Below are positions 41,703 to 49,683 of a stretch of DNA of 64,000 nt, in pieces. A model generated the notes under the pieces. It saw only the letters and a list, made by a program, of their open reading frames with translations, did not search any database and was not told where the DNA came from. A program made the translations under genes and the position numbers. This DNA comes from Hoyosella rhizosphaerae. Lineage in GTDB: Bacteria > Actinomycetota > Actinomycetes > Mycobacteriales > Mycobacteriaceae. Positions within the stretch are counted from its first letter, which is position 1. Every line of letters begins with the position of its first letter. The DNA lies in NCBI RefSeq assembly GCF_014643175.1, contig NZ_BMJH01000002.1:1-64000 (forward strand), read 5' to 3'.

Positions 41703-41930
41703 CTATTGTCGACGCGTCCTGTTTGGTGCGAATGTCAGAATTAGCCCAAGAGTGAGCGCCACGAAGATGAGGACCCACGGCAAGAAATGCAGTGAACTGG
41801 CCCCATTTCCTACATCAGCAATTCCCCAAACAGCGACCATGAGTGCGGCGATTCCGGCAATAAACAGTCCTGGCGAGAATCGGTATAGGGAAGGAACCTT
41901 GGATTCGGCCGGGCGGGTGGTGTCATTCAT
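41703..41930 (-). CDS. Small two-helix membrane protein
   Basis: A 75-aa protein with two hydrophobic helices (about 23-42 and 50-68) linked by a short polar turn, ending in basic NRTRRQ. ATG 41930 has GGAGG upstream and overlaps the stop of the PspC gene by 8 bases (ATGAATGA), so it is co-translated with it. It is not a known family to me. Context suggests an envelope-stress accessory membrane protein. Confidence 0.75.
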   Translation of the reverse strand: MNDTTRPAESKVPSLYRFSPGLFIAGIAALMVAVWGIADVGNGASSLHFLPWVLIFVALTLGLILTFAPNRTRRQ

Positions 41931-43350
41931 TTCGAGCCTCCACAGTTCCGATGGTGACGGATGCATCAATCGTGAGCACTGGTGCGTCAGCAGAATCGTC
42001 GACGACTACGAGACCTTCCGGCGGGCAGTCACTTTCGCCGAGTCGCACTTGGCATCGGGTGACAGTGTTCACCCCTTCTGGTAGGTAGATGACTAGTTCC
42101 CCCATGCCAGTGGTTGCGGTGACCGTGGCATCGTTGGTGAGTTCAAGGTCGCGCAGATCCAATGTTTGGGTGCCGATTCCGAGCCTGTAGTCAGTTGTCG
42201 GAGCTGCCAGGCTGGTGACTACATAGTTTCGTTCGCCGACCCCAGCTTGCATGGTGTCCCAGTTCACTGGTCCAACCGCAGTGGCCACAATGACAAACGC
42301 CGATAGTGGAATTGCGATGCCGAGGAGTCCGTACCCAGCATTGCGAAACGCCCCGATAATAAGACCAAGGCTAACGACGCCGAGTGCGATAGCTGCGATG
42401 CGTCCCGCAGTGAACCATTCGTTGCCAGTCCCGAACGCGATAGCCGCGAGGACTGAAGCAGTGGTCACAGCGACCCCGAGAGTGAGCGGTGTGATGCTGG
42501 ACTTGCGTTGGACAGCCACGGCCGCGCGTGGCTCGTGCGGCGCCTGCGGCTCGGGTAAATCCCACGCGAAGGGCGCTACGCCGAGTGGATCCCAGCTTGG
42601 CGGTGTTGGTGCCTGCTCGTGGGTAGGGCTCTCGGCTGAGGCATTCTCGCCTTGGGCGCTCTGAACCGGTGCACTTCCCACTGAATCACTCCCACCTGGG
42701 TTCTTCTGCGCAGATGAAGTTTCCTGTCGCAATGGGGCGTACGGCGGTGTCCACTCTGGAGTGGGACCGTACTGAAACGGAACCTGCGCCGACGGGTAGC
42801 GGGGCGGCGGGGTGCCTGGCGGTGGATACCCAGGAGCCTGTAGGTAGCCGGGAGGTGCGGGGTATTCCCCAGCGATCGGGGGTGCCACAGGTTTAACCGC
42901 GAAAGCTGACGGCGGCAGCTGCGGCGCCGTGGGGTATCGCTGGTAGAGCAGCCACCAGCCAAGGAGCATCAAAGCAAGACTAACCACACCTGACCCGCTT
43001 AGTGATACACCTAGCGGTGTGAAGATGCTGGCGGTGATAGCGACTCCGGCGACAAGCATGAGAGATTGGCCTTGTGATTGGGACGACTGTCCACGACCAA
43101 GCAATGCTTCTCCACCGGAAACCGCATCAGTGTCCTGCGGCAGCATCAACCACGCCAGCAAGTAGAGCACGATCCCGGAGCCGCCGAAGATTGCGGCTAC
43201 GACAAACGCGACACGCACCAGCGCTGGGTCGACGCGGTATCGGTGTGCAAACCCTGCGCACACCCCGGCGATTTTGCCTTCAACTGTGAGGCGTGCGGGC
43301 CGGGTCCGCCAAAGATCATGTAGTTGATCACCGAAGCTTGTTGTTGCCAT
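41923..43350 (-). CDS. esrI: PspC-domain membrane protein, EsrI-like
   Basis: A 475-aa protein with an N-terminal PspC domain (KIAGVCAGFAHRYRVDPALVRVAF and a helix GSGIVLYLLAWLML). It then has two more helices, a Pro/Tyr/Gln-rich cytoplasmic linker (about residues 130-300), more helices and an outside C-terminal beta-rich domain. Divergent from a PspC-histidine kinase next to guaA, this is the layout of the C. glutamicum EsrISR three-component envelope stress system, where EsrI is the inhibitor. The start ATG 43350 is set by the PspC N-terminus; the frame is open to 43578. Confidence 0.83.
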   Translation of the reverse strand: MATTSFGDQLHDLWRTRPARLTVEGKIAGVCAGFAHRYRVDPALVRVAFVVAAIFGGSGIVLYLLAWLMLPQDTDAVSGGEALLGRGQSSQSQGQSLMLVAGVAITASIFTPLGVSLSGSGVVSLALMLLGWWLLYQRYPTAPQLPPSAFAVKPVAPPIAGEYPAPPGYLQAPGYPPPGTPPPRYPSAQVPFQYGPTPEWTPPYAPLRQETSSAQKNPGGSDSVGSAPVQSAQGENASAESPTHEQAPTPPSWDPLGVAPFAWDLPEPQAPHEPRAAVAVQRKSSITPLTLGVAVTTASVLAAIAFGTGNEWFTAGRIAAIALGVVSLGLIIGAFRNAGYGLLGIAIPLSAFVIVATAVGPVNWDTMQAGVGERNYVVTSLAAPTTDYRLGIGTQTLDLRDLELTNDATVTATTGMGELVIYLPEGVNTVTRCQVRLGESDCPPEGLVVVDDSADAPVLTIDASVTIGTVEARNE

Positions 43351-43461
43351 ACGACTATTTTCTTCTTCCGCAGCGCCGTGCACATCGGGTAAGTCCCTGA
43401 TTTCAGGTCTCAGGGTCAATCCCTGATGTGCTGGGGGGAGTATTCGTGTCACGATCAACAT

Positions 43462-44676
43462 GTGCCCCCGACACTGAACCCTGAGTCCACCACGCCGGTG
43501 CTGTTTCGGCGTGCGCACGGCCGCATTATCGGCGGGGTAGCTGGCGGGCTTGCGGACCACCTCGGCGTCGACGAGCAAAAAGTTCGTATCGCTTTCGTCT
43601 TACTGAGCGCTGCCGCCGGACTTGGCGTTGTGCTGTATGGGCTGCTGTGGGTGGTAACTCGGCCGGGCGGTGAAGACCGCGACATCAGTCCCACTGAGCG
43701 TCGTCGTGCCATGGGGCTCGCCACCATCGGTGGGGCATTCGCGATCATGGTTGGGATGCTGGCGAGCGGTCCCGTGGGTTCAGTGCTGGTGCCGATCCTG
43801 GTGGCCATCGCTGGCGCAGGTTTGGTGTGGCGGGAGTTCGATACAACAGCTCCTCGCGCATTGCTTGGTGTTCAGCACAAGCCTGGCGTATTGACGTGGG
43901 TGCGCGTTCTCGCTGGTGTGGCACTTGTCATCCTCGGTCTGGCAGTAATTTGGGTCGGCCAGGTCGACTTTGGTGCACTGCGTTCTTCGCTCATGGCGGT
44001 GGTGGTGACGCTGATTGGCGCCACCCTACTGACTGTGCCGATTTGGCTGCGTTTGTGGCAGGCGCTTAATGAGGAACGCGCCGCACGTATTCGCACCGAA
44101 GAGCGAGACGAAATTGCTTCACACTTGCACGATTCTGTCTTGCAGACGTTAGCGTTAATTCAAAAGCAAGCTGGTAATGCCCCTGAGGTGCAGCGTCTCG
44201 CGCGGAGTCAGGAACGCGAGTTGCGCCGTTGGCTCTTCAACTCGGAAAGCGAAGTGCATGCAAGTTTGGCGGCAGCACTGAAACACATTTCGGGACAAGT
44301 CGAAGACCACTACGGCATCACCATCGAAACGGTGACTGTGGGGGATGCGGTGTCAACGGAATCACCGGCTTACGGGGCTTTGCTCGGGGCGGTGCGTGAA
44401 GCGCTGATTAATGCAGCGAAACATTCAGGCGAATCTAATATCGACGTGTATTCCGAAGTGGAACCTGATCAGGTTAGTGTTTTCGTCCGCGACCGAGGAG
44501 TCGGCTTCGACGCCGAACAAGTGCCGTCAGACCGGCAGGGGCTAACGAAGTCCATTCGGCAACGCATTGAGCGGCGCGGTGGCACCGTTGATGTTCGCAC
44601 TAAGGTAGGTAAAGGCACGGAGGTGCGTATTTTCGTCCCCCGTGATGACGGCGCCAATGTTGAAGGAGCGGAATGA
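43462..44676 (+). CDS. esrS: PspC-containing sensor histidine kinase, EsrS-like
   Basis: Membrane kinase. The N-terminal PspC segment (RRAHGRIIGGVAGGLADHLGV) and about four helices are followed by a HisKA_3 box with the phospho-His in ASHLHDSVLQTLAL. An HATPase_c domain follows, with EALINAAKHSG (N-box), DRGVGF (G1) and KGTEVRIFVP at the end. About 404 aa. The start is uncertain (GTG 43462 or ATG 43426; neither has a clear ribosome site). It probably senses cell-envelope damage with the divergent PspC protein and signals to the overlapping response-regulator gene. Confidence 0.87.
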   Translation: MPPTLNPESTTPVLFRRAHGRIIGGVAGGLADHLGVDEQKVRIAFVLLSAAAGLGVVLYGLLWVVTRPGGEDRDISPTERRRAMGLATIGGAFAIMVGMLASGPVGSVLVPILVAIAGAGLVWREFDTTAPRALLGVQHKPGVLTWVRVLAGVALVILGLAVIWVGQVDFGALRSSLMAVVVTLIGATLLTVPIWLRLWQALNEERAARIRTEERDEIASHLHDSVLQTLALIQKQAGNAPEVQRLARSQERELRRWLFNSESEVHASLAAALKHISGQVEDHYGITIETVTVGDAVSTESPAYGALLGAVREALINAAKHSGESNIDVYSEVEPDQVSVFVRDRGVGFDAEQVPSDRQGLTKSIRQRIERRGGTVDVRTKVGKGTEVRIFVPRDDGANVEGAE

Positions 44677-45314
44677 CATTTCGGGTTTTCCTCGTCGATG
44701 ACCACGCTGTATTTCGTTCCGGGGTACGTGCTGAGCTATCAACACAGTCCGATATTGAGATTGTCGGCGAGGCTGGGACTGTCACTGATGCGGTAGCCGG
44801 TATCAATAGTGCAAAACCCGATGTGGTGCTACTTGACGTTCACATGCCGCATGGCGGTGGGGTGTCGGTTCTACGTGACATTCATGATGGTCCCGTGTGC
44901 CTAGCACTTAGCGTTTCTGACGCCGCAGAAGACGTCATTGCGGTAATCCGGGCAGGTGCCAGAGGCTATGTCACCAAAACTATTTCGGGTGCCGAATTAG
45001 CCGACGCGGTTCGACGCGTGGCGGGCGGAGATGCGGTATTTAGCCCACGCCTAGCTGGCTTTGTGCTCGACTCGTTTACCGGAAAATCGCCATTACCGGA
45101 ACCACCGCTTGATCCTGAACTTGATTCACTGACACCCCGCGAACTTGAGGTGCTCAGATTGCTCGCACGAGGATATACGTACCGGGAAATAGCAGAGGAG
45201 CTGTTCATTTCCATCAAAACCGTAGAAACTCATGCGTCAAATGTTTTGCGGAAAACACAACAATCCAACCGGAACGCGCTCACACGGTGGGCTCACCGCC
45301 GCCACATCAGCTAG
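44673..45314 (+). CDS. esrR: LuxR-type response regulator, EsrR-like
   Basis: A 213-aa NarL-family regulator with the phospho-acceptor Asp55 in VVLLDVHMPH, acidic pair Asp9-Asp10 and a receiver Lys in GYVTKTISG. The C-terminal HTH runs LTPRELEVLRLLARGYTYREIAEELFISIKTVETHASNVLRK-like from about residue 150. ATG 44673 overlaps the kinase stop by 4 bases. It forms a two-component pair with the PspC kinase. Confidence 0.92.
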   Translation: MTFRVFLVDDHAVFRSGVRAELSTQSDIEIVGEAGTVTDAVAGINSAKPDVVLLDVHMPHGGGVSVLRDIHDGPVCLALSVSDAAEDVIAVIRAGARGYVTKTISGAELADAVRRVAGGDAVFSPRLAGFVLDSFTGKSPLPEPPLDPELDSLTPRELEVLRLLARGYTYREIAEELFISIKTVETHASNVLRKTQQSNRNALTRWAHRRHIS

Positions 45315-45322
45315 TTTCGGAG

Positions 45323-46552
45323 CTAAATCTGGCTGACGATTATCCCGATAATTATGGTTGCGCTGAGCCCAAGAGTAAGCAGCATCAACGCCACGATGAG
45401 GGATAGCTTGCGCGTGCTCATCAAATCGGCGAGTTCTTCGTCGTCATACTCCGTGTACACGACCACTTCGGGCTCAGGCACGAATGGTTGGGGCTTGAAA
45501 CGTGGTTCGGGTGCGGGCGATCCAGTGGAATTTGACCACAGCGGAGCCGATTGTGGTGAACGGCGGGCAGACACGATGCTGCTCGGACGTGGCGCAACCC
45601 CTGTGCGTGACACATCGACTGCGCTGCGGCGCTGCCACGGCGGGGTTTCTCCTGGTGCGACCTGCAATGGGGCTGACAAGATGAACGCCACCCCGGAGTC
45701 TTCACCGGCGGCGATTCGGGCCAGCGCGTTGCGTGCAGCCACCATGGTGGGGCGTTCTGTGGCGTCAGCGGCGAGCATGCGTAGCACTACGTCCATGACG
45801 GGGTCATGACGGCGAGGTCGGCGAATCGTGCCGCTCACCGCGTGGTTGAGTTGTCCGACCAGGTCATCGCTGGGGCCGTACGGTGAGCAACCTTCGAGTG
45901 CGGCGTACAGTGTGGCGCCCAGAGAAAACACATCTGAGGCAGGGGAGGCGTCTTCGCCGCGAGCCACTTCAGGAGCCAAGAACCCGGGGGTCCCAATGAC
46001 ATTGAGGTGGCCGAATTCTGCGTCGGCTGGGTGCGCAAGCCCAAAGCCCGCGAGTTTCACTCGGCCGGGTGACCTCCCATTGGTGATCAGTACGTTTCCG
46101 GGCTGAATGTCGCGGTGCAGCAACCCTGCTCGGTGTGCGGTTTCGAGCGCGTCTGCCACCTGGGCGCCGAGTTGCGCCACCAACATAGGTGTGAGCCGGG
46201 TGCTTAATTCCAATGCTTGATTTAGCCCAACTGATGGCACGTATTCCATCACCATCCAGGGCTCGTCATTGTCCAACGCGACGTCGTACAGAGTGACGAT
46301 GTTGGGGTGTGACAGTCGAGCGGCTGCGCTACCGTCACGCAATGCGCGGCGGCGAGCGGCGGCGACCATCTGGGGTGGAAGCCCCGGTATAGCCGCAGCT
46401 GGTTTCACCACTACGTCGCGTTCCAGTAGCTGATCCTTGGCGAGCCAAGGTGATGCAAGGCTGGACCCGCCCAGCCTGGAACGGAGGCGGTAGCGGCTAG
46501 CCACAAGGGAGCCGGATCCCGCGCCACGTCGAGCTTGTTCCAGGTTCGTCAT
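45323..46552 (-). CDS. Membrane-anchored Ser/Thr kinase-like protein, probable pseudokinase
   Basis: A 409-aa protein with a bacterial STK fold (about 20-290), a Pro-rich linker and one C-terminal helix (about 384-405) with no outside domain. Active-site positions are eroded: the Gly loop is LGGSSLASP. Lys50 is kept, and the catalytic loop is HRDIQPGN (His146-Asp148 and Asn153 kept, Lys150 replaced by Gln). The DFG metal Asp is replaced by Gly169 (GFG). It is therefore probably inactive or weakly active, and may bind partners, as does the MviN pseudokinase domain. It converges on the esrSR pair. Confidence 0.85.
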   Translation of the reverse strand: MTNLEQARRGAGSGSLVASRYRLRSRLGGSSLASPWLAKDQLLERDVVVKPAAAIPGLPPQMVAAARRRALRDGSAAARLSHPNIVTLYDVALDNDEPWMVMEYVPSVGLNQALELSTRLTPMLVAQLGAQVADALETAHRAGLLHRDIQPGNVLITNGRSPGRVKLAGFGLAHPADAEFGHLNVIGTPGFLAPEVARGEDASPASDVFSLGATLYAALEGCSPYGPSDDLVGQLNHAVSGTIRRPRRHDPVMDVVLRMLAADATERPTMVAARNALARIAAGEDSGVAFILSAPLQVAPGETPPWQRRSAVDVSRTGVAPRPSSIVSARRSPQSAPLWSNSTGSPAPEPRFKPQPFVPEPEVVVYTEYDDEELADLMSTRKLSLIVALMLLTLGLSATIIIGIIVSQI

Positions 46553-46677
46553 TCTCCCGAAAGTAGTCTTCCGGGTTCAGGTTGCGAAGCGCCGGAGCCA
46601 AACTGTGACCAAGATAGTGCCACACCGTAATGGGTGGTGCTGAAACTTGTCGGACTGCTACGCTTAACTGCAGTGCA

Positions 46678-46693
46678 TCGAACATATGTTCGA
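46678..46693. promoter_or_regulatory. LexA SOS box upstream of imuA'
   Basis: The perfect palindrome TCGAACATATGTTCGA matches the actinobacterial LexA consensus TCGAAC-N4-GTTCGA. It lies 54 bases before the imuA' ATG, so DNA damage should induce imuA'-imuB. Confidence 0.93.
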
Positions 46694-46747
46694 TCAGGTT
46701 GTGCCTTCCCCGCGCCTGCCTATCACTGTGAATTGAAGGGGAGTGGC

Positions 46748-47515
46748 ATGTCGTCGAATGCAGTAGCTGAATGGTCTCAGCGAGAGCGTGTGGAGCATCT
46801 AAGGCAACGCATTGCGGCGATACCGGGTCGGCCCTACGAAGGTCGAGAAGGGGGCGCTGAAGAGTGCGTTGACGTGCTTCCGGTTCCGGCACCATTGAAG
46901 TCTGTCCTGCCCTCCGGCGGAGTGGTTAAAGGCACGGTTTGCAGTGTTGCGGGATCAAGCTACATAGTGCTTGGCATTATCGCGGAGGTCACACAGTCCG
47001 GCGGATACGTCGCAATTGTGGGGTTGCCAAATTTGGGCTTAGCTGCCGCTGTGGACATGGGGGCAAACCTGCGAAGAGTCGCGGTTATCCCGGACCCTGG
47101 ATCAGACCCGGTAGACGTAGCTGCCGTGCTGCTGGACGGAATGGATTTGGTGGTGCTGTCGCTACACGACACGCAAGTGCAGCCCTCGCGAGCTAGGGCG
47201 GTTACTGCCCGTGTGCGTAACAAAAAGTCGGTGCTGCTTGTCGTGGGTGGCAGTTGGCCGGTGGTGCATATGCGTATCGAAGGGAATGTGCGCGCCCATG
47301 AGGGGCTTGAGCGAGGGCATGGGCGCATTCGCGGGATGAGCCTTTCCGTGCGTGCGAGCAGTCGTTCTGGGCGGCAACGCAGCGCCACTGTGAAGCTCTC
47401 GTGCCAGGGTGCGAGAGCCCAGCCTGATGGTGTGGTCCGCGGTGGGGGCCGCAATGGGGCCGCAGTGCAGTGGGGGTTGCATCCTGCAACACAGTTGCAG
47501 CAGGTAAGTGGATGA
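46748..47515 (+). CDS. imuA': ImuA' mutasome accessory protein
   Basis: RecA-fold-like accessory factor of the DnaE2 mutasome, 255 aa, at the Rv3395c position. AVAEWSQRERVEHLRQRIAAIPGR is the recognisable N-terminal helix. PSGGVVKGTVCSVAG takes the place of the RecA P-loop region without a GKT, and LLDGMDLVVL looks like a Walker B-type strand. ATG 46748 follows AAGGGGAG. It overlaps imuB by 4 bases and lies below an SOS box. Confidence 0.85.
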   Translation: MSSNAVAEWSQRERVEHLRQRIAAIPGRPYEGREGGAEECVDVLPVPAPLKSVLPSGGVVKGTVCSVAGSSYIVLGIIAEVTQSGGYVAIVGLPNLGLAAAVDMGANLRRVAVIPDPGSDPVDVAAVLLDGMDLVVLSLHDTQVQPSRARAVTARVRNKKSVLLVVGGSWPVVHMRIEGNVRAHEGLERGHGRIRGMSLSVRASSRSGRQRSATVKLSCQGARAQPDGVVRGGGRNGAAVQWGLHPATQLQQVSG

Positions 47516-49077
47516 TGTCGTCACATTCAAGGGTTGCCGCACTATGGTGCCCAGATTGGCCAGCCGTGGCGGCAACTATGGAAGCAGGCGTGCCACCCCA
47601 TGAGCCCGTGGCGGTTTTTGCCGCCAACCGGGTTGTGGCGTGCAATGCCATCGCGCGGGCATGCGGTGTGCGCAGGGGACTGCGCCGTCGCGATGCGCAA
47701 TCGCGGTGCACTGAACTTCGGGTGTTTCACAATGATGTAGACCGTGATGCGCGCAGATTTGATGCCGTCATTGTTGCGCTCGATGCGGTCGCCGCACACA
47801 CGGAGCTACTCCGCCCCGGCCTTGCGTTGCTCCCAGTGAAGGGGCTTGCCCGCTACCACGGCGGCGAATCGGCAGCCGCAGAAATCCTCATTGATGCGGT
47901 GGCTGAGGTTGGGCAAGAATGCCAGATCGGTATTGCGGATCAGATATTCACCGCCGCGATAGCTGCTCGATATGGACATATCGTTCCGCCCGGAACTGAC
48001 GCACAATACCTAGCACCAAGGCGCATAGCGGAACTTGCCGCAGAACCATCCCTAGCTGGGGGCGAACGTGCTGAACTCACCACGCTTCTGCACCGCCTCG
48101 GTGTGCGCACTATAGGGCAGTTCGCTGCCATTTCCCCACGTCACATAGCCTCCCGCTTCGGGAACGATGCAGTATGTGCACACCGTCGAGCACGTGGGGA
48201 GCCGGACCGGCCGCCGTCAGGGCAACCGCTACCGCCGAACCTGGATGTTGAACACCATTGCGAACCAACCATTGAACGAATCGATATGGCCGCATTTGCA
48301 GGGAGGGCGATAGCGGCAAATCTGCACGACATTCTCGTCCGCGCGGGGGTTGCTTGCACCAAACTTGCTATCCATGCGCGCACCGAACACGGTGAAGAGC
48401 ACACGCGGGTTTGGCGTTGTTCTGAGCCGTTAACGGCGACGAGCACAGCGGATCGGATCCGCTGGCAACTCGATGGGTGGCTTACCTCAAGATCGGCTAA
48501 GGCGCCTACGGCAGGAATCGCGAACATCCGGTTGGAACCGCTCGAAGTCGTTGCTGCGGGCGAGCTGCAACTTGGCTTGTGGGGAGAAGTTGGCGAATCC
48601 GAGGAGCGGGCGCATCGCGCTCTCACTCGCGTGCAAGGTCTTCTTGGCGGTGATGCGGTCCTCGTGGCCACACCTGGCGGTGGGCGTAACCTCGCAACTC
48701 GACTGCAGTACACCACTCATAGCGATGAACCGGTCGCGCAAACTACCCTCCATCAGCCGTGGCCTGGGCAGATGTTGCCGCCATTGCCGTCCTGGATTCC
48801 GCTCAAGCAGCCCGATGCGCACCTCCATTGCGAGCAGGGGCGCGAAATATATGTGACGGGGCGAGGTTTTTTATCCGGAGAGCCTCACACTGTGGCATGG
48901 GGTGGTGAGAGTCATGCGGTGGTTGGCTGGTCGGGGCCGTGGTGTGTTGATGACGCATGGTGGGACCATGCTGCTGCGCAGCGATCCGCACGCATACAAG
49001 TGCTCACCAGAGCGGGGAAAGCCCTCTTGCTCGCTAGCACTGAACAACTCTGGCGAGTGGAGGGGATCTGGGAATAG
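47512..49077 (+). CDS. imuB: ImuB, catalytically inactive Y-family polymerase homologue
   Basis: Scaffold that links DnaE2 to the beta clamp in SOS mutagenesis, 521 aa. It keeps the Y-polymerase body (VVACNAIARACGVRRGLRRRDAQ finger segment). It lacks the acidic catalytic residues: the usual DxDxFFA motif reads LWCPDWPAVAA, and the second acidic motif is not found, as in all ImuB. The long C-terminal region is the partner-binding tail. ATG 47512 overlaps imuA' as ATGA. It corresponds to Rv3394c. Confidence 0.9.
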   Translation: MMSSHSRVAALWCPDWPAVAATMEAGVPPHEPVAVFAANRVVACNAIARACGVRRGLRRRDAQSRCTELRVFHNDVDRDARRFDAVIVALDAVAAHTELLRPGLALLPVKGLARYHGGESAAAEILIDAVAEVGQECQIGIADQIFTAAIAARYGHIVPPGTDAQYLAPRRIAELAAEPSLAGGERAELTTLLHRLGVRTIGQFAAISPRHIASRFGNDAVCAHRRARGEPDRPPSGQPLPPNLDVEHHCEPTIERIDMAAFAGRAIAANLHDILVRAGVACTKLAIHARTEHGEEHTRVWRCSEPLTATSTADRIRWQLDGWLTSRSAKAPTAGIANIRLEPLEVVAAGELQLGLWGEVGESEERAHRALTRVQGLLGGDAVLVATPGGGRNLATRLQYTTHSDEPVAQTTLHQPWPGQMLPPLPSWIPLKQPDAHLHCEQGREIYVTGRGFLSGEPHTVAWGGESHAVVGWSGPWCVDDAWWDHAAAQRSARIQVLTRAGKALLLASTEQLWRVEGIWE

Positions 49078-49084
49078 CGCAAAC

Positions 49085-49113
49085 GCCACACCGCGGTGTC
49101 CGTGCGGTGTGGC
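49085..49113 (+). terminator. Hairpin terminator after imuB
   Basis: A perfect 10-bp stem GCCACACCGC/GCGGTGTGGC (49085-49094 with 49104-49113) with a 9-nt loop, 8 bases after the imuB stop and without a T-run. It also lies 31 bases beyond the end of the minus-strand small ORF at 49145, so it could serve both strands. Confidence 0.65.
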
Positions 49114-49144
49114 ACTTGGGGGCGTGCATTAAGCGCGAGTGGGG

Positions 49145-49249
49145 TTAGGGAATGTTCGGGAAAAGCTCGAGGGCCTGCAGTACGATCCCCAGATTGTTCA
49201 GAACCCACTCGCGGGCAATGGCATCAATCTGTTCGAGTTGAGGAATCAC
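49145..49249 (-). CDS. Candidate 34-residue peptide gene
   Basis: A short open frame with an unusually good translation signal: GGAAGGAG, 6 bases, GTG 49249, ending at TAA 49145. The peptide starts MIPQLEQIDAIAREW and continues VLNNLGIVLQALELFPNIP. It has alternating hydrophobic and acidic residues and would form an amphipathic helix. A TATAGA hexamer lies about 65 bases upstream on the same strand (49311-49316). Size and character recall the short PorA/PorH-type channel peptides of corynebacteria or a membrane-active peptide. No family match can be claimed. It is antiparallel to the mutasome genes. Confidence 0.5.
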   Translation of the reverse strand: MIPQLEQIDAIAREWVLNNLGIVLQALELFPNIP

Positions 49250-49466
49250 GTAGAGCTCCTTCCTTGTGGTCAAATCAACGACACCAGTATGTTCCTGATG
49301 GGGAATCATGTCTATAGAATTGCGAAACTGTCCAAAATGAGAAGAATGGTCCAATTGGTGGCAGGGTGACCCCAGTGGTGTTATTGGCATTTCTTTTAAT
49401 GTAAAAGTTGCTAAAGCGTCGAAATTGCAATTGTTGCACTTGGGAAATTGAAAACAGGCCGGGGCC

Positions 49467-49530
49467 TTCCCTGCTTGGGGTGCCTCCGCCTTGGGTCTCC
49501 CTGTCTTGGAGTCTTCGTGTCTTGGGGCCT
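49467..49530. repeat. Degenerate 16-bp tandem repeat, four units
   Basis: Units at 49467-49482, 49483-49498, 49499-49514 and 49515-49530 share the core CTTGGgG-T/C-C-T (for example CCCTGTCTTGGAGTCT and TCGTGTCTTGGGGCCT). Period is exactly 16. The array ends 16 bases before the dnaE2 SOS box. The rest of the 49250-49683 gap is AT-richer and holds the leader of the small minus-strand gene and the dnaE2 promoter region. Confidence 0.7.
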
Positions 49531-49546
49531 CCCGCTATCGACATAA

Positions 49547-49562
49547 TCGAACATATGTTCTA
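49547..49562. promoter_or_regulatory. LexA SOS box upstream of dnaE2
   Basis: TCGAACATATGTTCTA differs at one base from the perfect box before imuA'. It is 121 bases before the dnaE2 start. Both mutasome units therefore share LexA control. Confidence 0.9.
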
Positions 49563-49683
49563 ATATTTGGTTTGTGTGAGGCGCCTTCCCCGCCGCACCG
49601 CAGCTACCGGTGGGCCGCTACTGGTGGGTGGGTAAGGACCGGTGATGGCATGGCGTTAGCAGCAGGGATGGTGCATCACACAG

